DNA of 64,000 nt from Epibacterium ulvae (lineage in GTDB: Bacteria > Pseudomonadota > Alphaproteobacteria > Rhodobacterales > Rhodobacteraceae), in assembly GCF_900102795.1 (NCBI RefSeq), contig NZ_FMWG01000001.1:62001-126000 (forward strand). The letters run 5' to 3'. A program made the position numbers and the translations under genes. The notes below the pieces were generated by a model, which was not told the DNA's origin, made no database searches, and was given only the letters and a program-made list of their open reading frames with translations. Each line of letters opens with the position of its first letter. Position 1 is the first letter of the stretch. Positions 55,796 to 64,000 of the stretch are shown piece by piece.

Positions 55796-56524
55796 ATGTC
55801 CATTATTGACAAGCATAAGATCCTTGAAACCAATGCAACCTTGTTGCTGATCTTTTCATTCATCGTGGTCACAATTGGAGGGCTGGTGCAAATCACCCCT
55901 CTATTCTACCTCGAAAACACCATTGAGAAAGTCGAAGGGATGCGCCCTTATACGCCTTTGGAACTGGCGGGACGGGACATCTATATTCGTGAAGGCTGCT
56001 ATGTCTGCCATAGTCAGATGATCCGCCCGATGCGAGATGAGGTGGAGCGCTATGGTCATTACTCGCTTGCGGCGGAATCCATGTATGATCACCCGCATCA
56101 GTGGGGGTCAAAACGCACCGGCCCTGATTTGGCGCGTTTAGGGGGGCGCTATTCGGATGAATGGCATGTTGACCACCTACGTAATCCTCAAGCCGTCGTG
56201 CCGGAATCGGTTATGCCTAAATACGGCTTCCTTGAAGAAAAGCGTATTGATGGGCGTTACATTGGAGATCTGTTGGCGGCCAACGCCATGGTTGGCGTTC
56301 CTTATAGTCAACAGATGATCGATAATGCGGAACGGGATTTCCGCGTCCAGGTCAATCCCGACGGTGACTATGATGGCCTTCTTGAACGCTACGGCGAGGA
56401 TATCAATGTGCGCAACTTTGATGGTCAGCCCGGAGTCTCTGAAATGGATGCGCTGGTGGCATATCTGCAAATGCTGGGGACTTTGGTTGATTTCTCAACC
56501 TTCACCCCAGATGCGAGCCGGTAA
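55796..56524 (+). CDS. ccoO: Cytochrome cbb3 oxidase subunit II (mono-heme cytochrome c)
   Basis: Membrane-anchored cytochrome c subunit, 242 aa. An N-terminal helix ([18 protein letters not shown]) leads to the heme motif [12 protein letters not shown] (C68, C71, H72). The family sequence [20 protein letters not shown] is present. It passes electrons from CcoP to CcoN. Confidence 0.97.
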   Translation: MSIIDKHKILETNATLLLIFSFIVVTIGGLVQITPLFYLENTIEKVEGMRPYTPLELAGRDIYIREGCYVCHSQMIRPMRDEVERYGHYSLAAESMYDHPHQWGSKRTGPDLARLGGRYSDEWHVDHLRNPQAVVPESVMPKYGFLEEKRIDGRYIGDLLAANAMVGVPYSQQMIDNAERDFRVQVNPDGDYDGLLERYGEDINVRNFDGQPGVSEMDALVAYLQMLGTLVDFSTFTPDASR

Positions 56525-56535
56525 GGAGAGAGACT

Positions 56536-56724
56536 ATGGAACTCTATACTCTACTCAGACAGTTCGCTGATAGCTGGATGCTTCTTGTTTTGTTTCTGTT
56601 TTTCATCGGCGTGATTGTCTGGGCTTTTCGTCCAGGTAGCACCACAACCTATGCCGATACCGCAGATATTCCATTTCGCAACGCTGATCGGCCAGCTCCT
56701 GCCACTGAGGAGGATCGGATATGA
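56536..56724 (+). CDS. ccoQ: Cytochrome cbb3 oxidase subunit CcoQ (FixQ)
   Basis: A 62-aa single-span subunit: MELYTLLRQFADSWMLLVLF followed by FFIGVIVWAFRPG and a polar cytoplasmic tail with the usual DIPFRNADRP. It stabilises the cbb3 complex. It overlaps ccoP by 4 bp (ATGA). Confidence 0.95.
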   Translation: MELYTLLRQFADSWMLLVLFLFFIGVIVWAFRPGSTTTYADTADIPFRNADRPAPATEEDRI

Positions 56725-57599
56725 GCCAGAAGAAACCTAACAATCCGAACAATCCAAATAATGTTCCAACCACTGGCCATGTTTGGGATGGGATTGAAGA
56801 ATATGACAATCCGATGCCGCGCTGGTGGTTGTATTGTTTTTATCTCTGCATCATTTGGGCCTTCGTCTATGCGATCTTTTATCCAGCCTGGCCTTTGGTA
56901 AGTTCCGCGACAACAGGGCTTACTGGCTGGTCATCACGTGGGGATGTTGCAGCAGAAATCGCTGCGGTTGATGAAGCAAATGGCCCGATAAATGCGCGGC
57001 TTGAAGCTGCAGAGCTGACAACAATTGCGGGAGATCCTGATCTTGGCCCCTATGCAGTGTCGGCAGGAGCTGCAGTGTTCAAAACCTTCTGTGCGCAATG
57101 CCACGGATCAGGGGCCGCGGGCGCGAAAGGCTATCCAAATCTTCTCGACGATGATTGGCTGTGGGGAGGATCCGTCAGCGATATTCATGAAACTGTCAGC
57201 AATGGTATTCGCAACGAAGACTATGATGACGCGCGCTATTCTGCCATGCCAGCCTTTGGGCGCGATGGTCTGTTGGAAGCAGAGCAAATTGATGCGGTCG
57301 CAAACTATGTGATGTCTCTATCAGGCACGCCTGCCAACGCAGAGGTCGTTTCTGAGGGAGCGGTACTTTACGGCGAAAACTGTGCCTCTTGCCATGGCGC
57401 CGAAGCATTAGGGGATCGAACACAGGGGGCGCCCAACCTAGCGGATGCGATCTGGCTTTATGGGGGGGATTATCAAACGTTGATAAACACCATCTCAAAC
57501 GCGCGCTTTGGTGTGATGCCGGGGTGGGGGACACGTTTGAGTGAAGCTGAAATCCGTGCTGTTACATCCTACGTGCATCAGCTGGGTGGCGGCGAGTAA
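56721..57599 (+). CDS. ccoP: Cytochrome cbb3 oxidase subunit III (di-heme cytochrome c)
   Basis: A 292-aa di-heme subunit that receives electrons from soluble or membrane cytochrome c. The N-terminal PTTGHVWDGIEEYDNPMPRW is the CcoP signature. One transmembrane helix is followed by two cytochrome c domains with CAQCHG (C124, C127) and CASCHG (C221, C224). An intrinsic terminator follows within 35 bp of the stop. Confidence 0.97.
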   Translation: MSQKKPNNPNNPNNVPTTGHVWDGIEEYDNPMPRWWLYCFYLCIIWAFVYAIFYPAWPLVSSATTGLTGWSSRGDVAAEIAAVDEANGPINARLEAAELTTIAGDPDLGPYAVSAGAAVFKTFCAQCHGSGAAGAKGYPNLLDDDWLWGGSVSDIHETVSNGIRNEDYDDARYSAMPAFGRDGLLEAEQIDAVANYVMSLSGTPANAEVVSEGAVLYGENCASCHGAEALGDRTQGAPNLADAIWLYGGDYQTLINTISNARFGVMPGWGTRLSEAEIRAVTSYVHQLGGGE

Positions 57600-57630
57600 G
57601 CGTCAAAGTCTGTCGATCAAAACGAATGCG

Positions 57631-57658
57631 AAGGGGGCGCAATCTGCGGCCCCTTTTT
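57631..57658 (+). terminator. Intrinsic terminator after ccoP
   Basis: Outer stem AAGGGG/CCCCTT and inner stem CGCA/TGCG separated by one G-G mismatch, loop ATC, followed by a run of T. Confidence 0.7.
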
Positions 57659-57673
57659 CCATGAAGACGTGTA

Positions 57674-57687
57674 TTGATTTATATCAA
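57674..57687 (+). promoter_or_regulatory. Perfect FNR box upstream of ccoG
   Basis: TTGATTTATATCAA matches TTGAT-N4-ATCAA exactly. It lies after the ccoP terminator and is the only recognisable regulator site for the ccoGHIS operon, about 450 bp before ccoG. Confidence 0.85.
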
Positions 57688-58137
57688 AGCCCTGTCTCCC
57701 AGGTGTTTGCTAGGGTGAGATTATCCTTAGGATTGCTGACAATCGTTGGTGAAACGTGACAGCATTTTTGGGGCGGGTTTTCCTGCGCCAAATCTGGGGG
57801 CCGGTTTTTTGATATGTTCGCGCGTTTCCTAAAAGCTGGCCCCCTTATCGTACTTTGCTCGATCGCATTGCATATTGCGTGCTTCGTCTTTTAGTTCAGC
57901 ACTTTTGGTAGCGGCTGTGCTCCCAAAAATTCCAGTTCAGACAGGTGTAGCATGAGCGCCTCACTGGCAGGCTGCGCGCAAACGTCACAGGGAAAACACC
58001 CTATTTTTCGAGGGTTGAGCCAGTTGGTCGCAGCGCAAACATCAGCCAAAGATGCTCTTTTTGATCCACGTCAAGGTTTCTTCGGGAACTCTTTGAGACA
58101 ACATCAATCGAACTGCAATCGCCGTGGAGCGCTTCTC
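57688..58137 (+). other. Gene-poor region between the FNR box and ccoG
   Basis: A 450-bp stretch. A frame from an ATG at 57814 reads MFARFLKAGPLIVLCSIALH and ends after 26 codons; it looks like an orphan signal anchor, perhaps the start of a lost gene. A second frame (57952 onward) runs in frame into ccoG, but its composition is unlike CcoG and it lies before the better ccoG start. I regard neither as an established gene. Confidence 0.35.
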
Positions 58138-59577
58138 GTGTCGCAATCTCACACTCCTCCTAGCCTTTATTCTGCACATGAACCGGTGTTCCCGCGCCGC
58201 GTAACGGGGAAATTTCGTAACCTCAAATGGATCCTTATGGCGGTGACATTGGGCATCTACTATCTGCTGCCCTGGCTGCGCTGGGATCGCGGATTGAACC
58301 TACCAGATCAGGCTGTGCTTGTAGATCTGGCAAACCGGCGTTTCTATTTCTTCTGGATCGAGATCTGGCCGCATGAATTTTACTTTGTCGCAGGTCTCTT
58401 GATTATGGCGGGGCTTGGCCTGTTTCTGTTTACCTCTGCGCTTGGGCGTGTTTGGTGTGGCTATGCCTGCCCGCAAACGGTTTGGACTGATCTTTTCATA
58501 TTGGTCGAACGCTGGATTGAAGGGGATCGCAATGCGCGTCTACGCCTCTACCATCAAAAGCAGCTCGATCTGCGGAAAATTCGTTTGCGGGTCACAAAGT
58601 GGGTGGTGTGGTTGCTGATCGGGCTCGCGACAGGTGGGGCTTGGGTGTTTTATTTTGCTGATGCGCCGACGTTGGTGCAGGATCTCGTGACCGGGAATGC
58701 GCATGCTGTTGCCTACACCACGATGGCATTTCTAACCTTAACGACCTTCTTCTTCGGTGGGTTCGCACGCGAACAAATCTGTATCTATGCCTGTCCCTGG
58801 CCTCGCATTCAGGCAGCAATGATGGATGAAGATACGCTAACGGTGGGATATCGTCATTGGCGCGGTGAGCCGCGTGGCAAGCATCGGAAAATTAAAGAGG
58901 CACAAGTCGAGACTTCACCATTGGGAGACTGCATTGATTGCATGGCCTGCGTCAATGTTTGCCCGATGGGAATTGATATTCGCGATGGACAACAGATGGA
59001 GTGTATCACTTGTGCGCTTTGTATTGATGCCTGTGATGACGTGATGGATAAACTCGGCAAGCCGCGTGGCCTGATCGACTATATGGCGCTTTCCGATGAA
59101 ACACGTGAACAGGCCGGTGAGGCACCGCGTAGCGTGTGGCGGCATATTTTCCGTCCACGGACTATCCTTTACACCGTTCTCTGGGCCGGGATTGGTCTTG
59201 CCATGGTCTATGCGCTCTTTATCAGGCCAGACGTTGATCTGACCGTCGCGCCTGTTCGCAACCCAACTTTTGTGGTTTTGTCTGATGGATCTATTCGCAA
59301 CACCTATGATGTTCGTTTGCGCAACAAACATGGAGAGGCGCGTGAATTCGCTCTCACGTTAACCGGTGCAGATGGACTGGAGCTTGAGCTGGAAAGCGTT
59401 GCGGGTCATGTCGTCACTGTCCCTGCTGACAGTGCAAAATTGCAGCGCGTCTACATCGTGTCACCCAAGGAGGAAGCGCCTGCACTGCGGGATGCAACGT
59501 CGCTCCGCATCTGGGTCGAAGACCTGATCAGTGGCGAACGTGCCAGCAAGCAGACCAGCTTTAACGGGAAAGGGTAG
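58138..59577 (+). CDS. ccoG: Cytochrome cbb3 oxidase accessory protein CcoG (polyferredoxin)
   Basis: Membrane polyferredoxin of 479 aa needed for cbb3 copper delivery or assembly. The start is the GTG at 58138 (SQSHTPPSLYSAHEPVFPRR), preceded by GGAG; the frame stays open 186 bp further upstream. Redox motifs include CGYACPQTVWTD, CIYACPWPRIQ and the two ferredoxin clusters CIDCMACVNVCPMG and CITCALCIDACDDV. A C-terminal Ig-like periplasmic domain completes it. It leads ccoGHIS. Confidence 0.94.
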   Translation: MSQSHTPPSLYSAHEPVFPRRVTGKFRNLKWILMAVTLGIYYLLPWLRWDRGLNLPDQAVLVDLANRRFYFFWIEIWPHEFYFVAGLLIMAGLGLFLFTSALGRVWCGYACPQTVWTDLFILVERWIEGDRNARLRLYHQKQLDLRKIRLRVTKWVVWLLIGLATGGAWVFYFADAPTLVQDLVTGNAHAVAYTTMAFLTLTTFFFGGFAREQICIYACPWPRIQAAMMDEDTLTVGYRHWRGEPRGKHRKIKEAQVETSPLGDCIDCMACVNVCPMGIDIRDGQQMECITCALCIDACDDVMDKLGKPRGLIDYMALSDETREQAGEAPRSVWRHIFRPRTILYTVLWAGIGLAMVYALFIRPDVDLTVAPVRNPTFVVLSDGSIRNTYDVRLRNKHGEAREFALTLTGADGLELELESVAGHVVTVPADSAKLQRVYIVSPKEEAPALRDATSLRIWVEDLISGERASKQTSFNGKG

Positions 59578-59581
59578 AACC

Positions 59582-60055
59582 ATGGTCAAAACCGAACGTA
59601 AATTGACGGGCCGTCATGTGGCGCTCATCTTTGTTGGGGCGTTTGCCGTGATCATCGGTGTAAATATTCTACTCGCTTACAATGCGGTCACGAGCTTTCC
59701 AGGGCTTGAAGTGAAAAACTCTTATGTCGCCAGCCAAGAGTTTAACGATCGTCGTGATGCGCAGCTGGCGCTTGGCTGGCAGGTCGAGGCGCGCGCGGAT
59801 CAAGAACAGCTCCGCGTTTGGATTGCTGATGCTGACAATACGCCAGTTCGTGTGAAATCTCTTGCGGCAACCTTGGGGCGAGCGACGCATGTTCAGGATG
59901 ACCAGTCTCCTGAACTCTCATTTGATGGGATGGCATATGTCGCCCCTGTAACGCTTGCGCCGGGGAATTGGAATCTGCGGATGAAAGCGGTGTCTGCAGA
60001 CGGTGTGGAATTCACTCAACGTATCATTCTTCATGTGCGGGAGGCGCGGGAATGA
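59582..60055 (+). CDS. ccoH: FixH/CcoH family protein
   Basis: A 157-aa single-span protein (VALIFVGAFAVIIGVNILLA) with a periplasmic domain, used in cbb3 assembly. It contains the family segment FPGLEVKNSYVASQEFNDRR. The start at 59582 (MVKTERKLTGRHVA) follows the ccoG stop by 4 bp. Its stop overlaps ccoI (ATGA). Confidence 0.93.
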   Translation: MVKTERKLTGRHVALIFVGAFAVIIGVNILLAYNAVTSFPGLEVKNSYVASQEFNDRRDAQLALGWQVEARADQEQLRVWIADADNTPVRVKSLAATLGRATHVQDDQSPELSFDGMAYVAPVTLAPGNWNLRMKAVSADGVEFTQRIILHVREARE

Positions 60056-62241
60056 CAGCACATACCCACTCTCGTCTGGCAGTTTGTCCGGGCTGTGTGA
60101 CAGGATCAGATACTCAAGTGGAGCCAGCGCCGCCGACCAAAGTAAGCTTGGCGCTTTCGTTGCCGACAATTCATTGCCAAGCGTGTATTTCAAAAGTGGA
60201 GCGTGGTCTGGCCAAAGTGCCGGGGGTTCGCGAGGCCCGTGTAAACCTGACTCTCAAACGTGCATTCGTCGAAGCTGCCCCAGAGTTGCATGCCGCAGAT
60301 CTTATCCCGGTGCTCAACGACCTTGGGTATGAAAGTCATGAGCTTGATCTTGCGACGTTGAATGCTACGGCATCCAATCAACAGGGGCGGGATCTTGCGA
60401 TGCGTCTTGCCGTGGCAGGGTTTGCATCTATGAACGTTATGCTCTTGTCGGTTTCCGTTTGGGCTGGGGCAAGTGACGCCACACGTGATATGTTTCACTG
60501 GATTTCCGCCGCGATCACGATCCCGGCGGTGGCTTTTGCGGGGCAACCTTTCTTTAAAAACGCATGGGCTGCATTGCGCGTCCGACGCTTGAACATGGAT
60601 GTTCCAATTGTTTTGGCACTGTTGCTCGCGCTTGTGACCTCATTGTGGGAAACCAGTTTGGGCGGAGAGCATGCCTATTTCGATGCAGCACTTACCCTCG
60701 TGTTTTTCCTATTGGTTGGACGTTTCCTAGATCAGCGCACGCGTGCGGCGGCACGTTCCGCCGCCGAAGAGCTTGCTGCGCTAGAAGTGCCCAACGCTAT
60801 GCGGCTTGATCCCAAGGGAAACCCACAGGATGTCCCAGTCCGTGCACTTGCCGTGGGAGACAAAATCTTAGTGCGACCGGGTGGACGGATGCCTGTTGAT
60901 GGTGAAATCATTGAGGGTAAATCCGAATTGGACCGTTCCTTGCTGACCGGGGAAACCGTGCCTGTATATGCGGAGACAGGCACCATTGTTTCGGCAGGTG
61001 AAGTGAATTTAACCGGCCCGTTGACCATTCTAGCCACTGCCGTTGGCGAAGATACGTCCCTGCATCGGATGGCGGATTTGGTTGCGATCGCTGAATCTGG
61101 TCGCTCTCGTTATACATCGCTTGCGGATCGGGCTGCGAAACTCTACGCGCCGGGGGTTCATATCTTATCTGCTTTGGCCTTTGTAGGCTGGTACCTTTAT
61201 ACGTTTGACCTGCGCACCGCGTTGAATATCGCTGCAGCTGTTTTGATCATCACCTGTCCTTGCGCGCTTGGTCTTGCGGTTCCCGCTGTCACCACGGCTG
61301 CATCAGGGCGTTTGTTCAAAAAGGGGTTGCTGATCAAAAACGCTACCGCAATGGAACGGTTGGCTGTCGTTGACACTGTTGTGTTTGATAAGACCGGGAC
61401 ATTGACCGCAGGGACGCCTGAATTAACAAATGCAGAGCTTTATTCTGTCAAGGATCTCTCCATTGCCTTTGCCCTTGCACAGGGATCCGAGCACCCGTTG
61501 GCGCGTGCAATTGTCAAAGCCGCTCATGGTCTCAATATTGAAGCGGCTCCCATAACCGATCTCTGTGAAATACCAGGTTTTGGAACCGAAGGATATGTCG
61601 CGGGGCAGCGGGTAAGGTTGGGGCGTGCCGGTTGGCTTGGAGTTGATGTTGTTCCCGGCCATTTGACCAGCAGTTATTTGGACACAGGAGAGGGCACTCC
61701 TCGTGTGTTTACCTTTGTTGATCGATTGCGCCCCGGTGCACACGAGGCAGTTTCTGCACTACAAACGGCTGGGAAAACAGTCATCTTGATGTCAGGTGAC
61801 AATGAAGCCCCTGTCGAACATCTCGCTGCGCGTCTGAATATTGAACATTGGCACGCAAATGCGCTGCCGTTGACCAAACTGCAGGAGATTAATGCCATGG
61901 CGGCGGCGGGGCGAACGGTCTTAATGGTCGGCGATGGCTTAAATGACACTGCAGCCTTAACGGCCGCACATGTCTCGGTCTCTCCGGCATCTGCTCTTGA
62001 TGCGGCACGTGTTGCATCTGATATCGTTTTACTTGGGCAAAACCTTGAACCCTTGGCAGATGCGTGTCGCACTGCAGAACAGGCAACCCGCCGCATTCGT
62101 GAAAACTTCCGCATGGCAACATTTTACAATGTAGTTGCGGTACCCTTGGCAGTTGCCGGACTTGCGACACCCTTAATCGCTGCCTTGGCGATGTCTTTGT
62201 CATCTATTACGGTGTCTTTGAATGCCCTGCGCTTGCGTTGA
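60052..62241 (+). CDS. ccoI: Copper-transporting P-type ATPase CcoI (FixI)
   Basis: A P1B-type ATPase of 729 aa that supplies copper for the cbb3 CuB site. The N-terminus has a CPGC motif and an HMA domain with CQAC (C42, C45). The transmembrane metal site is CPC (C402-P-C404), the phosphorylation motif is DKTGT (D446), and the hinge is VGDGLNDTAAL. The start at 60052 overlaps the ccoH stop; an earlier in-frame ATG lies inside ccoH. Confidence 0.95.
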   Translation: MTAHTHSRLAVCPGCVTGSDTQVEPAPPTKVSLALSLPTIHCQACISKVERGLAKVPGVREARVNLTLKRAFVEAAPELHAADLIPVLNDLGYESHELDLATLNATASNQQGRDLAMRLAVAGFASMNVMLLSVSVWAGASDATRDMFHWISAAITIPAVAFAGQPFFKNAWAALRVRRLNMDVPIVLALLLALVTSLWETSLGGEHAYFDAALTLVFFLLVGRFLDQRTRAAARSAAEELAALEVPNAMRLDPKGNPQDVPVRALAVGDKILVRPGGRMPVDGEIIEGKSELDRSLLTGETVPVYAETGTIVSAGEVNLTGPLTILATAVGEDTSLHRMADLVAIAESGRSRYTSLADRAAKLYAPGVHILSALAFVGWYLYTFDLRTALNIAAAVLIITCPCALGLAVPAVTTAASGRLFKKGLLIKNATAMERLAVVDTVVFDKTGTLTAGTPELTNAELYSVKDLSIAFALAQGSEHPLARAIVKAAHGLNIEAAPITDLCEIPGFGTEGYVAGQRVRLGRAGWLGVDVVPGHLTSSYLDTGEGTPRVFTFVDRLRPGAHEAVSALQTAGKTVILMSGDNEAPVEHLAARLNIEHWHANALPLTKLQEINAMAAAGRTVLMVGDGLNDTAALTAAHVSVSPASALDAARVASDIVLLGQNLEPLADACRTAEQATRRIRENFRMATFYNVVAVPLAVAGLATPLIAALAMSLSSITVSLNALRLR

Positions 62242-62252
62242 TGGAGTCTAAA

Positions 62253-62411
62253 ATGACGGTGATTTCTTATCTTATTCCGATTTCACTGTTGTTGGGTGGT
62301 GTTGGCCTTGCCGGGTTTCTTTATACGCTGAAAAGCCGCCAATATGACGACCCAGAAGGGGATGCACGCCGCATTTTAAACCCTGATTGGGACGATCATC
62401 CAAAGCCTTGA
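62253..62411 (+). CDS. ccoS: Cbb3 oxidase assembly protein CcoS
   Basis: A 52-aa single-span protein, MTVISYLIPISLLLGGVGLA then GFLYTLKSRQYDDPEGDARR, the canonical CcoS layout with the conserved SRQYDDPEGDA. GGAG lies 6 bp before the ATG. It is needed for cofactor insertion in the oxidase and ends the ccoGHIS operon. Confidence 0.93.
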   Translation: MTVISYLIPISLLLGGVGLAGFLYTLKSRQYDDPEGDARRILNPDWDDHPKP

Positions 62412-62424
62412 TGAAGAATAATTC

Positions 62425-62469
62425 AAACACAATAAACGCCCGTGGTGGAGTGGGGCGTTTATTGTGTTT
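62425..62469. terminator. Strong terminator between ccoS and the carboxypeptidase gene
   Basis: A perfect 17-bp stem (arms 62425-62441 and 62453-62469) with an 11-nt loop; the arms begin AAACAC and end GTGTTT. It probably serves both convergent genes. Uridine runs are short. Confidence 0.75.
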
Positions 62470-62480
62470 AGCAGCTTTAT

Positions 62481-63983
62481 TTAAGAGCGAGGGCCTATCG
62501 TACGGCACGTTAGGTTGCGCGCCGCGAGACGTCGGCATGCAAGCTCTGCGCGATCTTGGCTAAGTCCTTGAAAAGTCGCGTCAAACCCGCGTGGAGATTT
62601 TACGACTTTGCGCAATGTCCCGCTGAGCGTGGACATTTCTGTCAGCGCTGTTTTTAACAAGACCTTCTCCGCTTTGAACCGGTTGGTATAGCGGCCTACA
62701 TTGATCCCCCAATACCGCCCGCCTGAGCTTGAAAGCCGTGTGACAACAACAGGTTCAGGAGCGACCGCGGCTGTTTCTATATTGGCAGGCCGTGCAATCG
62801 GACGCAGACCACCGCGATAAGGTTGTACGCGTGAAACGGTAGGCAGCGCACTGCTGACCGAGGCGACCGCTGCAATGATTTGAGCATCGTTCAGATCTTC
62901 ATTGGTTGCCTGTGCAGTTTCTAGTGTCGCTTCAGTGATTGCAGCGTCAATACTGGCTTTCAGTGCGTCATCGTCTTGTTCTGGTGTCTCATCTGCGATT
63001 GCAACCACTACAGTACTTTCTGGGCGGCTCTTAGGGCGTAAGCTTTTCAAGACTGCGCCGTTCACGCGGATGGTTTTGCCTGCGCGGCCATCATGAGGTT
63101 CGCTTGAGGCAACCTGAATTCCTTTGTTGCCTTGGTATGATGGGCGTGAGGGGCGGCGTAGTTTTGCGTGTGTTGGTGCACGCCTGAACCCAAGATCTAG
63201 CAATTCCGCGACCTTTGCGTTTCGGGAAGCAGAGGATTTGCCACCAAACACGGTTGCAATAATTCTTTCATCTCCCCTCTTCGCAGAGGCTACAAGGTTA
63301 AAGCCCGCAGCATTGGTGTAGCCGGTTTTGATACCATCTGCGCCTTTATAGGATCCTAGAAGGCGGCGATTGGTGTTGGCGACCTGGCGTACTTTTGCAT
63401 CGGCAGTGCGACGCGAAAACAGATTGTAATATTCAGGATAGTCATACAGCATATGGCGACCCAGAATGGTCATGTCATGTGCTGTAGAAAGATGCCCCTT
63501 TTGCGTAAGGCCATGGGCGTTTTTGAAAGTCGTTTTTGTCATGCCCAAGGCTTTTGCAGTCCGCGTCATACGGCGTGCAAAAGCTGCTTCAGACCCTGAA
63601 ACCGCTTCTCCCAATGCTGTGGCTGCATCGTTTGCCGATTTGATTGCCGCCGCACGGATTAGATACCGCACGGCTATTTTTTGACCACTGCGCAAGCCAA
63701 GTTTTGAGGGAGGTTCCGCCGCCGCATTGCGTGAGATTTGGACCTTCGTGTCCAAAGAGAGTTCACCGTTTCGGATAGCTTCAAAGGTGATGTAAAGGGT
63801 CATCATTTTTGTCAAAGAAGCTGGATGCAGGCGCGTGTTTGCATTGCGCGAATGCAGTACTTCACCTGTGCGCCCATCCATGACCATCGCGGCGTAAGGC
63901 GCTGCCTGAACCTGTGTGGAATGACCAAGCAGCAAAAGAAATGCTACCATGACAGCAATCAATTGGAGAGGTCGTCTCACCAT
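62481..63983 (-). CDS. D-alanyl-D-alanine carboxypeptidase (penicillin-binding protein) with SPOR-like C-terminus
   Basis: Periplasmic peptidoglycan carboxypeptidase of 500 aa. A signal peptide ends near TQVQA. The S11 peptidase motifs are SLTK (Ser56, Lys59), SAN (116-118) and KTG (219-221). After a long low-complexity linker (about 290-410), the last 80 residues (GRYWGINVGRYTNRFKAEKV) look like a SPOR domain that would direct the enzyme to septal peptidoglycan. It removes the terminal D-Ala from pentapeptides. Confidence 0.93.
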   Translation of the reverse strand: MVRRPLQLIAVMVAFLLLLGHSTQVQAAPYAAMVMDGRTGEVLHSRNANTRLHPASLTKMMTLYITFEAIRNGELSLDTKVQISRNAAAEPPSKLGLRSGQKIAVRYLIRAAAIKSANDAATALGEAVSGSEAAFARRMTRTAKALGMTKTTFKNAHGLTQKGHLSTAHDMTILGRHMLYDYPEYYNLFSRRTADAKVRQVANTNRRLLGSYKGADGIKTGYTNAAGFNLVASAKRGDERIIATVFGGKSSASRNAKVAELLDLGFRRAPTHAKLRRPSRPSYQGNKGIQVASSEPHDGRAGKTIRVNGAVLKSLRPKSRPESTVVVAIADETPEQDDDALKASIDAAITEATLETAQATNEDLNDAQIIAAVASVSSALPTVSRVQPYRGGLRPIARPANIETAAVAPEPVVVTRLSSSGGRYWGINVGRYTNRFKAEKVLLKTALTEMSTLSGTLRKVVKSPRGFDATFQGLSQDRAELACRRLAARNLTCRTIGPRS

Positions 63984-64000
63984 TCGGCGAAATAGGAATG

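Overview
The window is chromosomal DNA of an alphaproteobacterium, most likely a marine Rhodobacteraceae (Roseobacter group). The support is gene content and order: an FnrL-type regulator beside hemN and ccoNOQP-GHIS, the murA-DUF2948 pair, a Hint/RTX protein, a TIGR02466 oxygenase next to the S10 ribosomal block, and a membrane-anchored cytochrome c. Species cannot be named from the sequence alone.

Layout. (1) 1-3.1 kb: zinc uptake, with znuA (running off the left edge) divergent from zur-znuC-znuB and two Zur-box-like sites between them. (2) 3.1-10.5 kb: a two-gene operon of a PhnD-like periplasmic binding protein and a hybrid histidine kinase, divergent from a very large unusual gene. That gene encodes a signal peptide, two rhodanese domains, a YidC/Oxa1-like membrane domain and a split PEP-synthase-like module in one polypeptide. 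(3) 10.7-12.4 kb: a chemotaxis receptor. (4) 12.8-15.4 kb: a partial S10 operon (rplB-rpsS-rplV-rpsC-rplP), followed by a DUF2189 membrane protein and a 2OG-Fe(II) oxygenase. (5) 17-23.4 kb: a decayed mobile zone holding a relaxase-like scrap, three broken IS3-family transposase copies and an intact RTX/Hint protein. (6) 23.45-34.91 kb: an 11.4-kb genomic island in the 3' end of tRNA-Thr(GGT), bounded by perfect 46-bp repeats and carrying a serine recombinase. Its main cargo is a tightly coupled operon of XRE regulator, MmeI-like DNA methyltransferase, SF2 helicase and GIY-YIG nuclease, probably an anti-phage modification/restriction system. It also carries several broken or unknown genes. (7) 35-50.9 kb: core genes murA, DUF2948, GNAT, recR, ybaB, dnaX, rsgA, the SRP RNA, nudC, an SRPBCC protein, pheA, a cytochrome c and a YejABEF-type peptide ABC importer. 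(8) 51-62.4 kb: the low-oxygen regulon with hemN, fnrL, a universal stress protein and ccoNOQP-ccoGHIS, marked by three FNR boxes. (9) A D,D-carboxypeptidase with a SPOR-like tail closes the window.

The two best candidates for undescribed biology are the rhodanese-YidC-PEP-synthase fusion with its divergent binding protein/kinase pair, and the methyltransferase-helicase-GIY-YIG operon on the island. The island records at least two rounds of insertion at the same tRNA: a decayed copy of a related recombinase C-terminus, ending in the same tRNA-derived codons, lies just outside the left repeat.
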